Origin: Halpernia humi
Lineage (GTDB): Bacteria > Bacteroidota > Bacteroidia > Flavobacteriales > Weeksellaceae
Length of the DNA: 64,000 bases
Direction of reading: 5' to 3'
Assembly (NCBI RefSeq): GCF_900108025.1
Contig: NZ_FNUS01000008.1
Coordinates: 62,001 to 126,000 of the forward strand
The notes below the pieces were generated by a model. It was not told the origin of the DNA. It made no database searches and saw only the letters and a list, made by a program, of their open reading frames with translations. Below, piece after piece: positions 1 to 7,872 of this stretch. Each line of letters opens with the position of its first letter. The stretch's first letter is position 1. The position numbers and the translations under genes were made by a program.

Positions 1-204
1 GTATTTAAATGGAGTTTCGGCTTTTTTGATTTTGCCGGAAATGTGCTCAATTGGGTTTTATTCTTTGTTGCAGTAGGCTTTTTTTGTTTTTGGTGCTACG
101 TGCTTATCTCTAAATTAGGAAATAATACGGATAAAGAATATACAAATGATACCTACGGAAAACATCCTTATTACGACCCAAAAATTTATAGTAAAAAAGA
201 CTAA
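1..204 (+). CDS. Small membrane protein, C-terminal part
   Basis: The reading frame is open from base 1 and stops at a TAA at 202-204, giving 67 residues; the start lies outside the window. One hydrophobic helix (about residues 19-40, rich in Phe, Val and Trp) is followed by a polar tail ending in HPYYDPKIYSKKD. The length and tail resemble a short single-helix membrane protein common in Flavobacteriia (DUF6341-like, from memory). No catalytic motif is visible and no function is proposed. A strong bidirectional terminator follows within 40 bases. Confidence 0.6.
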   Translation, partial: VFKWSFGFFDFAGNVLNWVLFFVAVGFFCFWCYVLISKLGNNTDKEYTNDTYGKHPYYDPKIYSKKD

Positions 205-237
205 AGTAAAAAGTTATAAATAAATAATTGATTCATA

Positions 238-276
238 AAAAACCCGTCCCGATTAATATCAGGACGGGTTTTTTAA
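238..276. terminator. Bidirectional rho-independent terminator
   Basis: A perfect 9-bp stem (AACCCGTCC at 241-249, GGACGGGTT at 262-270) has an A-run on its left and a T-run on its right. It therefore works for the partial gene on the + strand and for the universal stress protein gene converging from the - strand. Confidence 0.9.
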
Positions 277-290
277 TCTTTTAAATCTTG

Positions 291-728
291 TTAATTATGC
301 ATCGGAATTACCAACACCGGTATTTCTGACCGCCGCGTTAATTCTTTAGTTAAACTACCAACAAACACGTCATACATATTGCTTCTGCCGTGTGATCCCA
401 TCACGATGTAATCTGCATTTTTTTCCGCGGCATACTCCAAAATAATATCGCCAGCAACGCCTTGTTTCATAAGATGCTCACAATCTACATCTTGAGCGAT
501 TATTCGCTGTTCCAAATTATTGAGTTCTACCAGTTCTTGTTTCACTTCATTTTGCTCCACTTCGGGGAAATATTGAAATCCCATGTCCCCAATTGCAAAA
601 CCGATGTCTGTAGGTGCAACGTGAATTAAAAATATTTTGCCACCACAAGTTTTCGCAAATTTTATAGCGCCTTCCAACAATTTATCTGTTGAGTCGCTAA
701 AATCGATTGGTAATACAATATTTATCAT
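291..728 (-). CDS. Universal stress protein, UspA family
   Basis: A 145-residue single-domain Usp protein, the usual length for the family. The N terminus MINIVLPIDFSDS is the first beta strand with the conserved Asp. The C-terminal part has the ATP-binding signature of the family (G-S-H-G, nine residues, then G-S, around residues 111-126). These are cytoplasmic, nucleotide-binding stress proteins whose client is usually unknown. The gene stands alone between a bidirectional terminator and the FAH-family gene upstream on the same strand. The family assignment is firm; the specific role is not known. Confidence 0.93.
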   Translation of the reverse strand: MINIVLPIDFSDSTDKLLEGAIKFAKTCGGKIFLIHVAPTDIGFAIGDMGFQYFPEVEQNEVKQELVELNNLEQRIIAQDVDCEHLMKQGVAGDIILEYAAEKNADYIVMGSHGRSNMYDVFVGSLTKELTRRSEIPVLVIPMHN

Positions 729-781
729 TTGTTCTAATTTTTATATACTAAAGTTACAAATAAAATTTCAGTTAAAAAAAA

Positions 782-1387
782 TTACTGTATTCTAATATCA
801 AATACTTTTTCATCTTCTAAAAAACCTTCTAAAACGTCCTTTTCAGCCACTTTTCCCACGCCTTTTGGTGTTCCGGTAAAAATTAAATCGCCTTTTTTTA
901 AAGTGAAATATTTTGATACAAATGCAATTATTTTTTCGGGGCTAAAAATCATTAATGAAGTATTTCCGTTCTGTACTTCTTTTTTATTTTTAAATAAAGA
1001 AAAGTTCAGTTTTTTTAAATCAAAATTTTCTTTTTGGTAAAAATCTGAAACAACAGCAGAACCATCAAACGCTTTTGCCAACTCCCACGGCAAGCCTTTT
1101 TCTTTTAGTTTACTTTGCAAATCACGCGCTGTGAAATCTATTCCCAAACCAATTTCATCAAAATATTGTCCTGCATTTTGTTCAGAAATATATTTGCCAA
1201 CTTTCGAGATTTTTAAAACCACTTCCAATTCATAGTGAATATCCTCGGAAAATTCTGGAATATAAAAGTCAGTCCCTTTTAAAATTGCCGAATCTGGCTT
1301 CATAAAAATCACAGGTTCTGTGGGAACTTCATTTCCCAACTCTTTTGCGTGTTCTACGTAATTTCTACCGATGCAAAGTATTTTCAT
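782..1387 (-). CDS. Fumarylacetoacetate hydrolase (FAH) family protein
   Basis: 201 residues, the length of the short FAH-domain proteins (YcgM/FAHD1-like). The metal-binding acidic pair is seen in HYELEVVLKI (around residue 53). DFTARDLQ and AKAFDGSAV follow, and FTGTPKGVG sits near the C terminus, all typical of the fold. Members act as acylpyruvate hydrolases, oxaloacetate decarboxylases or decarboxylases in aromatic degradation. The sequence alone does not tell which, and no catabolic neighbours are present. The gene starts at an ATG with the N terminus MKILCIGRNY, as in homologues. Confidence 0.9.
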   Translation of the reverse strand: MKILCIGRNYVEHAKELGNEVPTEPVIFMKPDSAILKGTDFYIPEFSEDIHYELEVVLKISKVGKYISEQNAGQYFDEIGLGIDFTARDLQSKLKEKGLPWELAKAFDGSAVVSDFYQKENFDLKKLNFSLFKNKKEVQNGNTSLMIFSPEKIIAFVSKYFTLKKGDLIFTGTPKGVGKVAEKDVLEGFLEDEKVFDIRIQ

Positions 1388-1404
1388 TTATTTTATTGTT
1401 TTTA

Positions 1405-1450
1405 CTTTGTCAAAGTTTTGTGAAGCAAAGAAATCTTTGACAAAGTTTTC
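1405..1450. repeat. Paired CTTTG(T/A)CAAAG palindromes
   Basis: Two short palindromes, CTTTGTCAAAG (1405-1415) and CTTTGACAAAG (1435-1445), are each followed by TTTT and separated by about 20 bases. They lie between the FAH gene and the DUF2007 gene. The same core with G/C exchanges recurs at 27385-27395 and 28274-28304, so it appears to belong to a dispersed intergenic repeat family. Confidence 0.6.
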
Positions 1451-1459
1451 TATTACATT

Positions 1460-1876
1460 TTATTTTTTAAACTCATTTCCACAAAAATAGCAATTATAAG
1501 TATTTTCATCTGAACCAAAATTTAAAAAAGGCATTGCAAAACCGAAAATTTTATCAGGATTATCATTTCTGTATAAATGATTGGAACCGCATTTTGGGCA
1601 AAGTAAATCAAAATCTGGATTAGAAATCGTGTGTTCTACTTCCAATTCTACATGTTCGTTTTCTAAAAAATCTTCTAAAATTTCTCTTGCTTTATCCAAA
1701 TCATTGTCAAAAACCTGAAGTTGAATGCCGCCTAAAGCATTTGATAAAAGCCAATCTGACTGAATGGTTTGCTCATTTGCAATATAGCTTATAACATTAT
1801 TGTCTGCCAAGATTTGTTTGTCTCGGTTCGCTTCTAGGCTGTTATTATAATATTTAAACTTAACCAGATTTGACAT
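1460..1876 (-). CDS. DUF2007 domain protein with C-terminal zinc ribbon
   Basis: I start the protein at the ATG at 1876 (MSNLVKFKYYNN), giving 138 residues. An upstream in-frame ATG at 1921 would add 15 residues that do not look like the family. Residues about 5-70 match the DUF2007 'putative signal transducing protein' fold (KFKYYNNSLEANRDKQIL...). The C-terminal third holds two CxxC pairs (CPKC and CYFC), which probably form a zinc ribbon. The biological role is unknown; the protein is small and soluble with no signal peptide. Confidence 0.8.
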   Translation of the reverse strand: MSNLVKFKYYNNSLEANRDKQILADNNVISYIANEQTIQSDWLLSNALGGIQLQVFDNDLDKAREILEDFLENEHVELEVEHTISNPDFDLLCPKCGSNHLYRNDNPDKIFGFAMPFLNFGSDENTYNCYFCGNEFKK

Positions 1877-1998
1877 ATTTTTTTTATTTAAACTCCAGAA
1901 TCGATACAAATTAAAAGCCAAGATTTAAGATATTTTTTTAACTTAATTAAGGATTTTTTGCATAAATCTTAAAAAAACTTAATTTCTTAATAGATCTT

Positions 1999-2218
1999 AG
2001 AGCCTGTTTAAATTTATAATTTATTTTTACCATTAAGGAATTAAGCCATTTTCGCTTAAAAAACTTAATAAAAATCAATTTATTGATTGCTTAATCAGAA
2101 TAAACTTAACTCACTGAAATTCTTAATGTTAAATTTAAGAATAAACAGATTTTATTTTAATTTAGAAAATTAAGAAAAGGCTATAAAAAATTTATTGAAT
2201 GAAATTTAAACAGGCTCT
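1999..2218. repeat. 220-bp element with terminal inverted repeats (MITE-like)
   Basis: AGAGCCTGTTTAAATTT at 1999-2015 is repeated exactly in inverse orientation at 2202-2218. The interior is A/T-rich and holds no ORF of useful length. If the element is taken as 2000-2217, a TTA is found directly on both sides (1997-1999 and 2218-2220), consistent with a 3-bp target duplication. This is the structure of a miniature inverted-repeat transposable element or the remnant of an insertion sequence. No transposase is present, so the family cannot be named. It fills most of the gap between the DUF2007 gene and the exonuclease gene. Confidence 0.6.
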
Positions 2219-2303
2219 TAATTTTAGAACTTTATTTTTCAACTTATTCTAACGTTTATAAGAATAAATTTCAACTTTAAAAAATCAAAAACTTTTGTTC
2301 CTC

Positions 2304-2322
2304 CTGCCTGTCAGCAGACAGG
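2304..2322. repeat. Short GC-rich palindrome (REP-like hairpin)
   Basis: CCTGTC (2307-2312) and GACAGG (2317-2322) pair around an AGCA loop, in a stretch much richer in G and C than its surroundings. It lies just after the stop of the exonuclease gene but is not followed by a T-run on either strand. I read it as a REP-like repeat rather than a terminator. Confidence 0.45.
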
Positions 2323-2331
2323 TTTGTGGTT

Positions 2332-3096
2332 TTAAAACTTCGATTTCAACTGAATTCCAGTTAAAATTTTCTTGGTATAAAGCGGGAAATCAGCATTTTG
2401 AATCCAATTATAATAACCCAAATCTTTTTTGAAAACCTCTTTCACAATTTGCCCTTTATATTTTCCGAAAGCAAAAATTTCATTTTCATCGTCATCAAAT
2501 TGAATCATACCTGCTAAATCTGCAAATTTTTTATGAAAAGACAAGTCGCTTAAACCAGAAATATCATTTGGGATTTCATCATAGTGGCCAACTTGCGCGT
2601 CTAAAACTTCAAATGTGGCGAGAACATCGGCTTCCGCAGAATGCGCATTTTCTAAAGGTTTTCCGCAATAAAATTTATAAGCGGCCGTCAAAGTGCGAGG
2701 TTCCATTTTGTGGAAAATAGTTTGCGCATCAACCAATTTGAATTTACTTAAGTCGAAATCTATTTCTGCACGCAGCAATTCTTCGGCTAAAAGTGGCACA
2801 TCAAATCGGTTAGAATTAAAACCGCCTAAATCTGTCCCAGAAATCATGGCCATAATTTTTGGTGCCAATTCTTTAAAAGTCGGCGCATCTTTTACGTCCT
2901 CATTTGTGATGCCGTGAATTTCTGAAGTTTCCGCAGGAATTGGTATTTGCGGATTTACAAGCCATGTTTTGCTTTCTCGAGACGCATCAGGATTTACTTT
3001 TAAAATACAGATTTCTACAATTCTGTCTTTAGAAATATTGGTTCCTGTGGTTTCTAAATCGAATATGCAAAGTGGTTTGTGGAGTTTTAAGTTCAT
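2332..3096 (-). CDS. DEDDh 3'-5' exonuclease with C-terminal DUF3820-like domain
   Basis: 254 residues. The N-terminal domain (about 1-170) is a DnaQ-type exonuclease: Exo I in FDLETTGTN, HGITNEDV, Exo II in GFNSNRFDVPLL, and Exo III in HSAEADVLA with the H-x4-D spacing of the DEDDh subclass. Residues about 205-250 (FAFGKYKGQIVKEVF...YYNWI) resemble the small DUF3820 domain often attached to such exonucleases in Bacteroidota. It probably trims 3' ends of DNA or RNA in the cytoplasm, in repair or proofreading. It is not fused to a polymerase, so calling it the Pol III epsilon subunit would be a guess. Confidence 0.9.
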   Translation of the reverse strand: MNLKLHKPLCIFDLETTGTNISKDRIVEICILKVNPDASRESKTWLVNPQIPIPAETSEIHGITNEDVKDAPTFKELAPKIMAMISGTDLGGFNSNRFDVPLLAEELLRAEIDFDLSKFKLVDAQTIFHKMEPRTLTAAYKFYCGKPLENAHSAEADVLATFEVLDAQVGHYDEIPNDISGLSDLSFHKKFADLAGMIQFDDDENEIFAFGKYKGQIVKEVFKKDLGYYNWIQNADFPLYTKKILTGIQLKSKF

Positions 3097-3111
3097 TAAT
3101 TAATAGATTTT

Positions 3112-3180
3112 AGATTTTAGATTTTAGATATGAGAAGTGAGATATGAGAAGTGAGATATGAGATATGAGATTTTAGACTT
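3112..3180. repeat. Tandem short repeats (TAGATTT and GATATGAGA-type units)
   Basis: Three copies of a seven-base unit (TTTTAGA) run into several imperfect copies of GAGATATGAGAAGT. The tract lies upstream of the exonuclease start and downstream of the pssA stop. A related ATCTCA tract in the opposite sense occurs at 23641-23675, so this is a dispersed low-complexity intergenic repeat. Confidence 0.6.
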
Positions 3181-3194
3181 TTGATAATATTTTT

Positions 3195-3917
3195 TTATTT
3201 TAAACTTTTCTGAAAAATTAATGAAACCAAAATATAATACAAAATTATCAATGGAATTCCGTAAAACTTAAATATAATTAAAATTAAAATTGCACCCAAA
3301 ACCAAAACAATTTTCGGAATATTATCTTGCCATTTCATGGATTTGAATTTCATGGCAATCATTTTTATGGGCGAAATTAAAAGCCACGAACTAAAAATCG
3401 TAATTAAAATTAATATTGCACTAGAACTTTTATAAAAAGTGTAATTATCAAATGGAAAATAAGGCGTGGTTAAAATATAAATGCCAAAAATTAAAATCGT
3501 GTTTGAAGGCGTATTTAAACCTTTAAAATAATATTTTTGGTCTTCATCAATATTAAAAATTGCTAATCTTAAACAAGAAAAAAGCGTAATTAAAAGCCCA
3601 AAATATTTTAGTTCAAAAGGTAAATTAAATCCAAATAACAGATTTCCAAAAGGTTCTAACATTTTATACATTGCAATTCCCGGCAAAACCCCAAAAGTCA
3701 CCATATCTGCAAGAGAATCGAGTTGCGCACCAAGATTTGAATTAGATTTTAGAGCGCGTGCAATAAAACCATCAAAAAAATCTAAAACCAGAGAAATAAC
3801 GATACAAATTGCCGTAATATCATAACGCCCTTCAATTAAATTGATAACGCCAATGGTTCCAGAAAAAAGATTGCCGAGCGTGAATGCGTTGGCTAAATTA
3901 TTTTTAAAAAAGTTCAT
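3195..3917 (-). CDS. pssA: CDP-diacylglycerol--serine O-phosphatidyltransferase
   Basis: An integral membrane enzyme that makes phosphatidylserine from CDP-diacylglycerol and L-serine, the first step to phosphatidylethanolamine. The CDP-alcohol phosphotransferase signature DG-x2-AR-x8-G-x3-D-x3-D is complete (DGFIARALKSNSNLGAQLDS and the following LADMV, around residues 50-75). About seven hydrophobic segments follow the pattern of the family. I use the ATG at 3917 (MNFFKNNLANAF); the frame extends to a GTG at 3923, which is less likely. The gene is monocistronic or co-transcribed with the exonuclease downstream. Confidence 0.93.
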   Translation of the reverse strand: MNFFKNNLANAFTLGNLFSGTIGVINLIEGRYDITAICIVISLVLDFFDGFIARALKSNSNLGAQLDSLADMVTFGVLPGIAMYKMLEPFGNLLFGFNLPFELKYFGLLITLFSCLRLAIFNIDEDQKYYFKGLNTPSNTILIFGIYILTTPYFPFDNYTFYKSSSAILILITIFSSWLLISPIKMIAMKFKSMKWQDNIPKIVLVLGAILILIIFKFYGIPLIILYYILVSLIFQKSLK

Positions 3918-4001
3918 AAACACAAAAGTAAGGTTTTTATTAAAAGTAGTAAGTCACTTTTTTTTAAGATAAATTGTGAATATCAAAAAAAGTATTTAAT
4001 G

Positions 4002-4009
4002 TAAATTTG
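4002..4009 (+). promoter_or_regulatory. TAnnTTTG -7 box (TAAATTTG), possible sulfatase-gene promoter
   Basis: The box matches the Bacteroidota -7 consensus and lies 112 bases before the sulfatase start. No well-spaced TTTG -33 element is visible. A 16-codon mini-ORF (4033-4080) flanked by ATCGCC (4038-4043) and GGCGAT (4081-4086) sits in the resulting leader. Confidence 0.4.
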
Positions 4010-4120
4010 CAACATTATTTTAAATTTTTAGAATGAAATCGCCATCAAAAAGTTTACAAACAAACACAAATGAAGATTAAGGCGATACCAGATGACCTTT
4101 AAAAATATATAAATCTACAT

Positions 4121-6049
4121 ATGAAAAACTTCAGATTACAAGAGATTTTCGCCTTAGTTTACCGCCTATTTTTAGCCTTTGTTTTCTATCAAATTGCACG
4201 ATTTTTATTTTGGTTTTATAATAATGATTTACTTAAAGTAGATTCTGTTGCAGATTATTTCAGGCTTTCTTTCCATGGTTTCGCGTTTGATACAACGGCG
4301 ATTTTTTATGTAAATGCGCTCTTTATTCTGTTGAGTTTAATTCCTATAGTTATCAATACAAAAAAGCAATACCAAAGCTTTCTTTTTTATTTGTATTTCA
4401 TCACCAACGGTTTGGCGTATTCGCTTAATTTTGGCGATTTTATTTATTACAGATTTTCGCAAACCCGATTAACTTCCGCAGCAATTGACGTTTCAAAGCA
4501 CGAAAATAATCTGGGAAAAGTATTTTTTGCGGCAATTCTCGATCATCCTTTTGTTCTCATTTGGTTTATCGTTTTAATGATTTTATGGATTTTTCTTTAT
4601 AAAAAAGTAAAAATTACAGAGCGCAAACCACAAACTTTATGGGTTTATTTTGCTTCTTCAATTGCAACTTTGCTCATTGTTGCCACATTGGTTGTGGGCG
4701 GCATTAGAGGCGATTTTAAACATTCAACCAGACCGATTAATTTGGTAGATGCCAATCGGCACGTCTCAAATCCTGTGCAAGCCAATTTTGTTTTAAATAG
4801 TGTTTTCTCCTTTTTTAGAACGATAGATACCAATAATTTTAAATTAGTCCATTTTGTGGATCAGAAATTTATTGATGAAAATATCAAATCTGAAAAAATT
4901 TATGTTCGCGAAAATGTAGAACCAAAGCCAAATGTGGTGATTTTTATTCTTGAAAGTTTCGCCAAAGAATATTCTGGTGCTTTTAATAAAGACACAAGAA
5001 TTAAAAATTTTGTGTCATACACGCCATTTTTTGATAGTTTAGCAACGCAAAGTTTTATTGCAACCGATGCTTTTGCAAATGGCAGACAATCCATCCACGC
5101 GATGAGTTCTGTTTTGGCAGGAATCCCAAGTTTGACGGATGCTTTCACAAGTTCGCCGTATTCTAACCAAAAAATTCAAAGTATAGTTTCGGTTTCAAAT
5201 GAAATGGGCTACGATACATCCTTTTTTCATGGCGCAGCAAACGGCTCGATGGGATTTTTAGGTTTTGGTAATATTTTAGGATTCAAGCATTATTATGGAA
5301 AAACTGAATATAATAATGATGCAGATTATGATGGTATTTGGGGTATTTGGGACGAGCCGTTTTTTCAATATTTTGCTAGAACATTAAACCAAAAAAAATC
5401 ACCATTTATGGCCACTTTATTTTCCGTTTCTTCACACGATCCGTTTAAAGTGCCAGCGAAATACAAAGGAAAATTTAGAAAAGGACCTTTGCAAATAGAT
5501 GAACCAATTGGTTACACAGATTATTCTCTAAAAAAATTCTTTGAAACTGCGAAGAAAATGCCTTGGTATAAAAACACAATTTTTGTTTTGGTAGCCGATC
5601 ATACCAATCAAATTTATTACCCAGAATATCAAAAAGCGATGAATCGTTTTGCCATTCCAATTCTGTTTTTTTCGCCCAACCCGAAATATAATTTAAAGGG
5701 CGAATTTACCCAACCAGCACAGCAAATGGATATTTATCCCACTTTGGTAGATTTGATGGGTTACAATAAACCCTTTAGAAGTTGGGGTAGAAGTTTGCTT
5801 TCGGATAAGAAGGAGCAGCCTATCATTGTGAATTCTAACGGCACTTTGGAGCAGTTTTTAATTGGAAATTACTACTATCTTTTTGATGGAAAAAATTTCA
5901 CGGGCATCTATCATAAAGATGATTTGGGTTTAGAAAAAAACGTCATTGCAACCGAAAAAACACCAGAAATAGAGAAAGGAAAATTGATTGCAAAAGCCTG
6001 GTACCAGGATTATATGAACCGCGTAATTAATAAAAAATTAGATAAATAA
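4121..6049 (+). CDS. LTA synthase family sulfatase (membrane phosphoglycerol/phosphoethanolamine transferase-like)
   Basis: 642 residues. Residues 1 to about 205 hold five hydrophobic helices; the rest is an extracytoplasmic alkaline-phosphatase-superfamily domain, the architecture of LtaS and related enzymes. Metal and active-site motifs are visible: ILESFAKEYSG (metal Glu), NGRQSIHAM (predicted Ser nucleophile region), SSHDPF and VADHTN (metal Asp/His). Gram-negative members transfer phosphoglycerol or phosphoethanolamine onto periplasmic glycans or lipid A; the acceptor here is unknown. The start is an ATG with an A-rich upstream region. No neighbour gives a clear functional link. Confidence 0.88.
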   Translation: MKNFRLQEIFALVYRLFLAFVFYQIARFLFWFYNNDLLKVDSVADYFRLSFHGFAFDTTAIFYVNALFILLSLIPIVINTKKQYQSFLFYLYFITNGLAYSLNFGDFIYYRFSQTRLTSAAIDVSKHENNLGKVFFAAILDHPFVLIWFIVLMILWIFLYKKVKITERKPQTLWVYFASSIATLLIVATLVVGGIRGDFKHSTRPINLVDANRHVSNPVQANFVLNSVFSFFRTIDTNNFKLVHFVDQKFIDENIKSEKIYVRENVEPKPNVVIFILESFAKEYSGAFNKDTRIKNFVSYTPFFDSLATQSFIATDAFANGRQSIHAMSSVLAGIPSLTDAFTSSPYSNQKIQSIVSVSNEMGYDTSFFHGAANGSMGFLGFGNILGFKHYYGKTEYNNDADYDGIWGIWDEPFFQYFARTLNQKKSPFMATLFSVSSHDPFKVPAKYKGKFRKGPLQIDEPIGYTDYSLKKFFETAKKMPWYKNTIFVLVADHTNQIYYPEYQKAMNRFAIPILFFSPNPKYNLKGEFTQPAQQMDIYPTLVDLMGYNKPFRSWGRSLLSDKKEQPIIVNSNGTLEQFLIGNYYYLFDGKNFTGIYHKDDLGLEKNVIATEKTPEIEKGKLIAKAWYQDYMNRVINKKLDK

Positions 6050-6123
6050 TTTTAGGCTTAAAACGCTTGTTTAATTATTAAAGATTCGGCACGGCAATTG
6101 TAATTATTGCACCAATAAATAAA

Positions 6124-6131
6124 TAAATTTG
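6124..6131 (+). promoter_or_regulatory. TAnnTTTG -7 box before the DUF2147 gene
   Basis: TAAATTTG fits the Bacteroidota -7 consensus, 49 bases before the ATG. A possible -33 TTG lies at 6098-6100 with 23-base spacing, a little long. Confidence 0.45.
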
Positions 6132-6180
6132 CAGGTTCAGTAAATTTATCTATTTTTAACCCAATAAAATTTTAAAAAAA

Positions 6181-6600
6181 ATGAAAAAATTATTATTTGC
6201 AACATTTGCCTTGTTCTTTAGTGTTTTGTCTTATGCCCAAATCGAAGGAAAATGGAAAACCATTGATGACGAAACGGGACAAGCGAAATCTATAGTTGAA
6301 ATTTTCAAAAAAACAGACGGTAAATATTATGGAAAAATAGTGCAATTGCTTATAAAACCAGAAAATAACAATTGCGTAAATTGCAAAGACGATCGGAAAA
6401 ACAAACCAGTTCTAGGTTTAGAAATTATCCGTGGTCTTTCTAAAGACGGAAATGATTTTGACGGCGGAACAATTACAGACCCGAAAAATGGAAAAACGTA
6501 TAAATGTACTATTTCTAGAGACGGCGAAAAATTAAATGTGCGAGGTTACATCGGTTTTTCAGTTTTTGGAAGATCGCAAACTTGGACGAAAGTTAATTAA
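6181..6600 (+). CDS. Secreted DUF2147 domain protein
   Basis: 139 residues. A classical signal peptide (KK, then a hydrophobic stretch, cleavage near SYAQ-I) is followed by a beta-rich DUF2147 domain of about 115 residues (IEGKWKTIDDETGQAKS...; NCVNCKDDRKNKPVLG; LNVRGYIGFSVFGRSQTW). DUF2147 proteins are small periplasmic or outer-membrane-associated lipocalin-like proteins of unknown ligand. Two cysteines in NCVNC may form a disulphide. The gene is a single unit with its own promoter box and a terminator after the stop. Confidence 0.88.
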   Translation: MKKLLFATFALFFSVLSYAQIEGKWKTIDDETGQAKSIVEIFKKTDGKYYGKIVQLLIKPENNNCVNCKDDRKNKPVLGLEIIRGLSKDGNDFDGGTITDPKNGKTYKCTISRDGEKLNVRGYIGFSVFGRSQTWTKVN

Positions 6601-6620
6601 ACTTTATTCTATTAAAGTTA

Positions 6621-6652
6621 AAAGCAATTCAGAAATGAGTTGCTTTTTTTTT
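6621..6652 (+). terminator. Rho-independent terminator
   Basis: AAAGCAATTC (6621-6630) pairs with GAGTTGCTTT (6637-6646), with one G-U pair, and is followed by nine or more T residues. It ends the DUF2147 transcript and separates it from the sigma factor gene. Confidence 0.8.
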
Positions 6653-6695
6653 GCTCAAAACTGTAACGAAAAATAGAAAGTTACACTTATACATT

Positions 6696-7193
6696 ATGCA
6701 AAGAGATTTAGAAAAAGAATTTGTTTCACTTCTGAAAGAACACCAAAGGTTGGTACATAAAATTTGTAGAATTTATACCAACGATTCACAATCACACGAA
6801 GATTTATTTCAAGAAATTGCCATTCAGGTTTGGAAATCTTTTGCCAATTTCAGAGGCGAGGCAAAATTTTCTACTTGGATGTATCGCATTGCATTAAACA
6901 CAGCACTTTCTTTAATGAAGAAAAAGCAGCGCACCATTCTCACAAGTTCAGAAATTGATGTCAATATTTTAAAAATAAATTCAGAAACTTATAAAGATGA
7001 GGAAGAAGAAAAATTAAAAAAAATGTACGCCGCTATTCATCAACTTTCAGATATAGAAAAGGCTTTGGTAATGATGTATTTGGATGATAAATCGCATCGT
7101 GAAATTGCGGAAATTCTTGGTATTACAGAAGGAAATGCGAGAGTAAAACTCAACAGAGCGAAAAATCATCTTAAATCTTTAATAAAAAATTAA
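6696..7193 (+). CDS. ECF-type RNA polymerase sigma factor
   Basis: I choose the ATG at 6696 (MQRDLEKEFVSLL), giving 165 residues; an upstream in-frame ATG at 6651 lies in the preceding terminator. Region 2 is seen in HEDLFQEIAIQVWKSFANF and STWMYRIALNTA. Region 4 with its helix-turn-helix is seen in YLDDKSHREIAEILGITEGNARVKLNRAKNHLK. It directs RNA polymerase to alternative promoters. The next gene starts three bases after the stop and encodes a membrane protein, the usual place for an anti-sigma factor or a sensor. Confidence 0.92.
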   Translation: MQRDLEKEFVSLLKEHQRLVHKICRIYTNDSQSHEDLFQEIAIQVWKSFANFRGEAKFSTWMYRIALNTALSLMKKKQRTILTSSEIDVNILKINSETYKDEEEEKLKKMYAAIHQLSDIEKALVMMYLDDKSHREIAEILGITEGNARVKLNRAKNHLKSLIKN

Positions 7194-7195
7194 AA

Positions 7196-7828
7196 ATGGA
7201 AGAATTAGAATTATTAAAAAAAGATTGGAATTCAAAATTTGATGATTATAAAAATTATTCAGAACAAGATATATTTAAAATGATAAAAGGAAAATCGTTT
7301 TCTATTGCCAGAATTTTATTAATTATTGGCTTGCTTGAAATTTGCTTTTGGATGTTTTTTAATTATTTAGATATTTCAAAAAACGAAAGTTTTTTTAGTG
7401 TTGAATATATTTTAAGAACTGTGCTTTTTGTGGTTTTTATGGGAACGCTCATCTACAGCTTTATGGTAATAAAAAATGAAAGCAATGCTAAAAAATTGAT
7501 GCAGCAAATTCTCAATCTTCGTAAAATTATTTTAATCTACATTATTTTAACATTTATTTTAATTTTAATATTTGGAATTTTAGATGTCAGTCATAATGCA
7601 GCGGATTCTTTGAGAGGTTTTGTTAACGGATGGAATAGTGCTAATGAAAAAAGAATGAAACCACTTTTACAATCAGATTTAGGAAATATTTTTGGTTATT
7701 TCTTATATTTCACAACATTTTCACTTGGTATAATCATCCTCTATTTTCTATATAAAAGAATTTACGGCAGACTCTTAGATAGATTAAAAGCGAATTATAA
7801 AGAGTTAAGTAAAATAGAGATTAATTAA
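7196..7828 (+). CDS. Four-helix membrane protein, possible anti-sigma partner
   Basis: 210 residues with about 40 soluble N-terminal residues (MEELELLKKDWNSKFDDYKNYSEQDIFKMIKGKS) followed by four hydrophobic segments (about 35-60, 75-95, 110-130 and 165-190). I recognise no named family. The polar N-terminal segment before the first helix and translational coupling to the ECF sigma gene fit the pattern of Bacteroidota membrane proteins that hold such sigma factors inactive. That role is inferred from position only. Confidence 0.7.
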   Translation: MEELELLKKDWNSKFDDYKNYSEQDIFKMIKGKSFSIARILLIIGLLEICFWMFFNYLDISKNESFFSVEYILRTVLFVVFMGTLIYSFMVIKNESNAKKLMQQILNLRKIILIYIILTFILILIFGILDVSHNAADSLRGFVNGWNSANEKRMKPLLQSDLGNIFGYFLYFTTFSLGIIILYFLYKRIYGRLLDRLKANYKELSKIEIN

Positions 7829-7840
7829 ATATAAAATCAT

Positions 7841-7848
7841 TATTTTTG
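7841..7848 (+). promoter_or_regulatory. TAnnTTTG -7 box before pdhB
   Basis: TATTTTTG lies 24 bases upstream of the pdhB ATG and matches the -7 consensus exactly. No clear -33 element is present. Confidence 0.45.
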
Positions 7849-7872
7849 TACTTTAAATTTTTTTAAAATACT

